Origin: CAZLMG01 sp964560765
GTDB lineage: Bacteria; Bdellovibrionota_B; Oligoflexia; Oligoflexales; CAZLMG01
NCBI GenBank assembly: GCA_964560765.1
Contig: CAZLMG010000008.1
Span: 89,792-153,791 of the forward strand
Direction of reading: 5' to 3'
Length of the DNA: 64,000 nucleotides
In this document: positions 60,355-64,000 of the stretch, in pieces
How the letters are laid out: every line of letters begins with the position of its first letter
Position numbering within the stretch: position 1 is the stretch's first letter
Notes under the pieces: generated by a model
Database searches by the model: none
Told to the model about the DNA's origin: nothing
What the model saw: the letters and a program-made list of their open reading frames with translations, nothing else
Made by a program: the position numbers and the translations under genes

Positions 60355-60714
60355 TTATCTCTTTGCCTTCTTTTTCTTCTTCTTTACCGGCTTGTATTTC
60401 TGCGTCTTGCCCTTTTCCAGTCGCAGCAGCTGAATGATCAATTCGCTTTCGCGTCGCTTGTCGTCTTCATCTGGCTGCATGCCATCCTGCAACAGAATCT
60501 GTTTATACTCGCGAATCTCAAAAAGCTTCTGCTTCAAACGCCGAACTTTAAGTTCAACCTCGCGTGGCAAGTGTGCCGCCGGTTGTGCCGGATTCTTGTC
60601 CGTACCGACCGACTTGCTCGTCGACTTTTTCTTTGCCGTGCTGCTACTCTTGCCGGACGTTGTCTTCTTGCCGGACGTTGTCTTCTTGCCAGAGCTTGTT
60701 TTCTTGCCAACCAT
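60355..60714 (-). CDS. Lys/Ser/Thr-rich repeat protein with coiled-coil-like middle
   Basis: A 119-residue very basic protein. The first 38 residues consist of GKKTTS-type repeats (GKKTSS, GKKTTS, GKKTTS, GKSSST) encoded by an 18-bp tandem repeat. Residues 50-105 are predicted helical and charged (REVELKVRRLKQKLFEIREY, ESELIIQLLRLEKGK), and the C-terminus is poly-Lys (VKKKKKKAKR). The two basic ends suggest binding to DNA, RNA or another polyanion, with the helix mediating self-association. No signal peptide. No family is recognised; similar low-complexity basic proteins are often nucleoid-associated. Confidence 0.55.
   Translation of the reverse strand: MVGKKTSSGKKTTSGKKTTSGKSSSTAKKKSTSKSVGTDKNPAQPAAHLPREVELKVRRLKQKLFEIREYKQILLQDGMQPDEDDKRRESELIIQLLRLEKGKTQKYKPVKKKKKKAKR
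60648..60701. repeat. 18-bp tandem repeat, three units
   Basis: Units at 60648-60665 and 60666-60683 are identical and 60684-60701 differs at a few bases. The period is a multiple of three and encodes GKKTTS on the minus strand, so copy number can change without shifting the frame. Confidence 0.8.
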
Positions 60715-60757
60715 AAATCCTCGCTTGTTAAGGCAGGCACTTCTAATGCATCTGGCT

Positions 60758-62171
60758 CTACCTGACTAGCGGATTCTGATTATCAAACATTATGAACGTA
60801 TCCGGGCATTTACAACCCAGCGTGGTCGGTTTCCCAACATTGGAAGGTTCTAACATTGCTTGGGTCGGCTGCAGACAGGCACAGGTGCCCCTATCCGTCT
60901 CCGTGGACGCGCAGCCAATTTCCGGTGATTCTGGGAGTGCTTGGTTGCTTAGGTTGAAGGCGATTCGGCAGCTATCGTTGCCAAAGCATCGATCTTGGAT
61001 CGGCAACTGTCGGCAAACATTACCACCACCATCTTGGTCACCCTCAGATCCTGGGTCACAACCGAGTGTCCATGGGCGCAGCGATGTGTATTCGAAGGGT
61101 GTTCCGTTGACTCCTGGACTGGCTGCAGCTGTGCAAAGTGGGCTACCATCACAACTTCCGGTGCTGGCGATGCGTTGAGCGACGCGTCGAATCTCTGTGT
61201 CGTCGATGCTTGTGGGTGTNNNNNNNNNNNNNNNNNNNNNNNNNNNNNNNNNNNNNNNNNNNNNNNNNNNNNNNNNNNNNNNNNNNNNNNNNNNNNNNNN
61301 NNNNNNNNNNNNNNNNNNNTGTGGGAGCTGGAGTTGAGCTAACGGATGTAAGTGAGAGGTCCACATGAGGTGTTTGTTGGATGATATTCGACAGAATTAG
61401 GACTTCAAGACCTGATCCTGCATCCACGGCGAAACTAAAATCCTGGCTTCCAAGATCGATGGCGCTACCAATCTGATTGGCGGCAAAATATTTGGCCAGT
61501 TCGTGGCCCAGCGTCCTATAGAGAAAATGGCCAGCCATGGGTAGGCCATCGGCGATGAATTGATTGTGCTCAGCATCTGGAATCAGTTTTACGAAGTCCA
61601 CGACATTGCGCCGATCGATCAATGCCAGGCCGGTGGGAGTCAGATACTGCAATAGCCGCTCGATACCAATCTGCAATAACGGGCTCTCGTTGTTGCTCGC
61701 AATGTATTGATCGATAAACTCTGCTGTGCTGAGGGCGGTGAAAGCTAGGTGAAACAGGGAGTCTTTGCCATTGATGACAGCTTCATACCAGCGCAAGAGC
61801 TCCACTTCCGAAGGTTCACGGTGCAGCATGATGCGTGTCATGCGACTAGCATTGAGTTGAAAAGCCTCCCAGTTGCGAATGAGCCTTTCTGCGGCCATTG
61901 CGGGTAGCTCGTTACGGAGGGTGTCGATGACTTCTTGTTGGTAATCGTTGCTGACAACATTCGATCCTACGGCGCTGATCAAAATTCGATCCATCGGTGG
62001 AACGGCCAAGAATGCTGGAGAGGTTGCGTCGATTGTGCTGCTGGCCGCCGACGAGTTACCGTGATGGCGTTGTTTGGAAATCGTTTCCCGTGCTGATACA
62101 TCTTTTTGACAGCCGATATGGCAAGTAGACATTGCTGTGATGAAGGCGACTAGCGTGCGATAGTTTTGCAT
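60758..62171 (-). CDS. Cys-rich lipoprotein-like protein, interrupted by an assembly gap
   Basis: One gene read in two pieces, 62171-61320 (N-terminal) and 61219-60758 (C-terminal). The N-terminus (MQNYRTLVAFITAMSTCHIGC) is a signal peptide with a possible though non-canonical lipobox. The next 250 residues are homologous to the gene at 62248-63615 (SRMTRIMLHREPSEVELLRWY; IERLLQYLTPTGLALIDRRN; LGHELAKYF). The C-terminal part has eleven cysteines in 150 residues. The gap falls in a Thr/Pro-rich linker (TPAPT before it, TPTSID after it). The two parts are in different frames relative to the 100 N, so the true missing length would have to be a multiple of three. Function unknown. Confidence 0.6.
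61220..61319. other. Assembly gap (100 N)
   Basis: Exactly 100 undetermined bases, a conventional scaffolding gap of unknown true length. It lies in the Thr/Pro-rich linker of the gene at 60758-62171. Confidence 0.98.
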
Positions 62172-62247
62172 GGTGCCCCTCGTTGAGTTTCGCAGATCAA
62201 TGTAAGTCGTTCTTAACATTGGGTCGGGTTACTTGCAGTTATGCTGC

Positions 62248-63615
62248 TCAGTCGCCGGCAGCAATCCCTCCCTCAAAGGGTATGCGAATCGGGCAGCTTG
62301 GGCCCATGATGAGGCAGCTATCAGGAATGGGGCTTCGTACTCTACAGACGGGATCTTCGACGGTTGGCTCGATCCCTGGTAGCACGCATGGGCGCTTGGA
62401 GAGTCCTCCTTGGCAGGAGGTATCCGCAAATGGGATGATCTGACTTATTGGAAAGCTGAGGGGTGGTTGCGGGTCTGCGCAGATGGGGGTCTCTACCCCG
62501 CCACCATCGATACAGGCCTGAATGCCATCGTCGATCACGTCCGGCTTTTCCTGATCGCCAATCGCACCATCTTCGGCCGTGCCGGCAAACTCGTCGCGAC
62601 ATAGCTGCAGGGATTGTGCGTCGCCTTGAGCCTTCTCTATGCACAGGGCCATAAGACGCTGGACGCAAAATGATGGACGTAGGTCGCACTCGCTTATCTT
62701 TGGAATTTCCTGTTGCAACCCGAAACTCTCTAGCTCATCGCAGCTCATGAGTGCGGCGGACGGATCAAATGGTAACCCAGTTAGACATGGAGTCTTTGAA
62801 GTCAAGGCCATCCCTGACGCTTGCTTTGGTAACTGATCGAGGATCCGTTCCAACACGATCTGTTCGCTGCCGGAGCTTTTCGTCAAGGCATCTTGAATCG
62901 CCGCGTCTGACGAATAAACCCCCGCCCCTAATTGGTTATCAACCCAGTACTTGGCCAACTCACGGCCTAACTGGCGCATCAGAAAGTCGCCGAGGCGAGG
63001 CGCGCCATCTTGCAAGAACTGATCGAGTTCCCTCTGATCAATGAGGCTGGCGAGTTGCCAAGCATTGCGTCGATCAAACATGGGGTAGCCGGTGACAGTT
63101 AAATACTGAACTAGGCGCTGGAGGGCTTCGATGAGGAAGGACTGCTTCGAGTCTGCCACGGCAATCTGATTGATAAACTCGCGGGAGTTCAGGGTTAGAA
63201 AGGCTAATTTCAAGAGAGAGTATTCTCCGTTTTGGTGACCGACGTACCAACGCATGATTTCAGAATCGTATGCTTCCCGCCGCAGCATGGTCTTAGTCAT
63301 GCGATGCGCCATGGCGCGAAAGATCTGCCAGTTGGCTAGTAGCGACTTGGCGGCCGCGGCAGATCCTTGTTCCTTGACGGTACTTTGAATGTAGGGGGCG
63401 ACCGAGTTGGGGACGGCGACGGTGCCGAATAGCGAGAGAGTGGCGCGATCCATCGGGGATATCGCCATTGAGAGAGCTACTTCTGCCTCTTGCGCGACCG
63501 ATTGGCTGCGCGCACTGCTTACGATTTGCTCATTTTTGGAGTTGCTACTGCAACCGTAAGGTACGGCCGCAGATGCGACGAGCAAACTCACGAGTCTTGG
63601 TAACGTGTGCTGCAT
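62248..63615 (-). CDS. Cys-rich exported protein, paralogue of the downstream gene
   Basis: A 455-residue protein with a signal peptide and a possible lipobox (VPYGC, cysteine 22). The region to about residue 270 is homologous to the next gene: PMDRATLSLFG, HRMTKTMLRREAYDSEIMRWY, LQRLVQYLTVTGYPMFDRRN and QLGRELAKYW. The last 170 residues contain about thirteen cysteines and no linker like the paralogue. The MTKTMLRREAxxxEIMRWY motif with a following SREFINQ resembles, loosely, the LxRxPxxxEL...SpEF pattern of DUF4214-like repeats. AGGAGG precedes the ATG. The pair is a local tandem duplication with diverged Cys-rich ends. Unknown family. Confidence 0.65.
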   Translation of the reverse strand: MQHTLPRLVSLLVASAAVPYGCSSNSKNEQIVSSARSQSVAQEAEVALSMAISPMDRATLSLFGTVAVPNSVAPYIQSTVKEQGSAAAAKSLLANWQIFRAMAHRMTKTMLRREAYDSEIMRWYVGHQNGEYSLLKLAFLTLNSREFINQIAVADSKQSFLIEALQRLVQYLTVTGYPMFDRRNAWQLASLIDQRELDQFLQDGAPRLGDFLMRQLGRELAKYWVDNQLGAGVYSSDAAIQDALTKSSGSEQIVLERILDQLPKQASGMALTSKTPCLTGLPFDPSAALMSCDELESFGLQQEIPKISECDLRPSFCVQRLMALCIEKAQGDAQSLQLCRDEFAGTAEDGAIGDQEKPDVIDDGIQACIDGGGVETPICADPQPPLSFPISQIIPFADTSCQGGLSKRPCVLPGIEPTVEDPVCRVRSPIPDSCLIMGPSCPIRIPFEGGIAAGD

Positions 63616-64000
63616 TCCGTTCCTCCTGGCTGCCCTATGACCGATTAGGGTCGTCTGTTAGAGCATCTTGAATTCATGAATGGGTTGCGAATGAGTTTGC
63701 GAAGAGCTTGCCAAATCGAGGCAGTGCTAATTAATCTCTTAAAATCAGCCTGTTGTGGCGATGGACAGGGCGTGGCTGACTGCCTGTGGACTGTCCGGGG
63801 CATTCGGAGTAGGCCCGGATTTCGCTGTCAATTCAACACTATAAAGGATGTAGCCATGCTACATGGGCTTGAGCCGCTCGAAGGCGATTGATTACTGCCG
63901 TCATTTCCAGGGGGTCGGCAAAAGAAGCAAAAAACCTCGGCGAGCTTAGGGCCTGTCCCTCTTTTGGCTAATTCGCAGTAGTCAGCTAAAATGCGTTCGA
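63616..64000. other. 385-base right end without a convincing gene
   Basis: Should contain the promoter of the minus-strand gene at 63615. A short open frame (63676-63891, plus) has no ribosome-binding site and no recognisable content. A GTTCGA at the very end looks like a tRNA T-loop but no acceptor or anticodon arms precede it in the right places. Nothing else could be supported. Confidence 0.4.

Noticed and set aside
60648..60701. Possible CRISPR-like repeat
   Set aside because: The units are contiguous, have no spacers, and encode protein repeats in frame; no cas gene is present.
63676..63891. 71-residue plus-strand open frame at the right end
   Set aside because: No ribosome-binding site, no recognisable motif, and cysteine-rich random-looking composition; kept only as a noted interval.
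63993..64000. Possible tRNA T-loop (GTTCGA) at the window edge
   Set aside because: No matching acceptor stem, D-arm or anticodon arm is visible in the preceding 70 bases.

Overview
The window reads as chromosome of a Gram-negative, Proteobacteria-like bacterium with a very large complement of lipoproteins. Housekeeping genes look gammaproteobacterial in type (TesA/YbbA/YbbP, GloB, SrkA, FadE, ElbB, ApaG, CmoA/CmoB, RF3, EttA, BipA, Lhr, Tag). The secreted set (DUF1501 Tat protein, CxxCH lipoproteins, a 1525-residue metzincin lipoprotein, orphan lipoproteins) is more like Bdellovibrionota/Oligoflexia. That placement is an inference from gene content; no rRNA or other phylogenetic marker is present. 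A run of 100 N at 61220-61319 shows that this is a draft scaffold. I saw no tRNA, rRNA, CRISPR array, prophage or insertion sequence.

Layout. 1-6062: end of an OmpA-like gene, a beta-solenoid lipoprotein, a DUF6279-like lipoprotein on the other strand, then the tightly overlapped tesA-ybbA-ybbP operon. 6093-10464 (minus): fadE, srkA and gloB. 10714-17210 (plus): a fused E1 alpha/beta 2-oxoacid dehydrogenase with an overlapping malonyltransferase-like gene, a HAAS-like membrane protein, elbB and an ALDH7-type aldehyde dehydrogenase. 17194-18839 (minus): an MFS exporter and apaG. 19038-21805 (plus): a solute-binding lipoprotein translationally coupled to a membrane SpoIIE-type phosphatase. 21815-32458 (minus): a 10.6-kb block of exported proteins, comprising two CxxCH proteins, a DUF1501 protein, a small lipoprotein, a giant metalloprotease and a probable outer-membrane barrel.

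32603-46595 is largely about translation: S21, a NYN-domain nuclease-like protein, EttA, CmoA-CmoB, a NifU-like protein, RF3, a dihydrouridine synthase and BipA. A flavin reductase, rhomboid protease, SDR and LysR regulator are interspersed. 46827-56201 holds the giant helicase Lhr, a pair of small lipoproteins, DNA-3-methyladenine glycosylase I and a TopB topoisomerase with a histone-H1-like tail.

56218-60714 is the least familiar part. It has an orphan gene behind a good sigma-54 promoter candidate, an NtrC-type response regulator with no histidine kinase beside it, a truncated kinase-like protein immediately upstream of that regulator, and three small charged proteins. 60758-63615 carries two tandem paralogous lipoprotein-like genes with Cys-rich C-termini, one of them broken by the assembly gap in a Thr/Pro-rich linker.

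The best candidates for undescribed biology are (i) the solute-binding lipoprotein plus phosphatase pair, (ii) the sigma-54 regulator/kinase-like/orphan-target cassette, and (iii) the tandem Cys-rich lipoprotein family. All functional statements come from reading motifs by eye; no database search was run.
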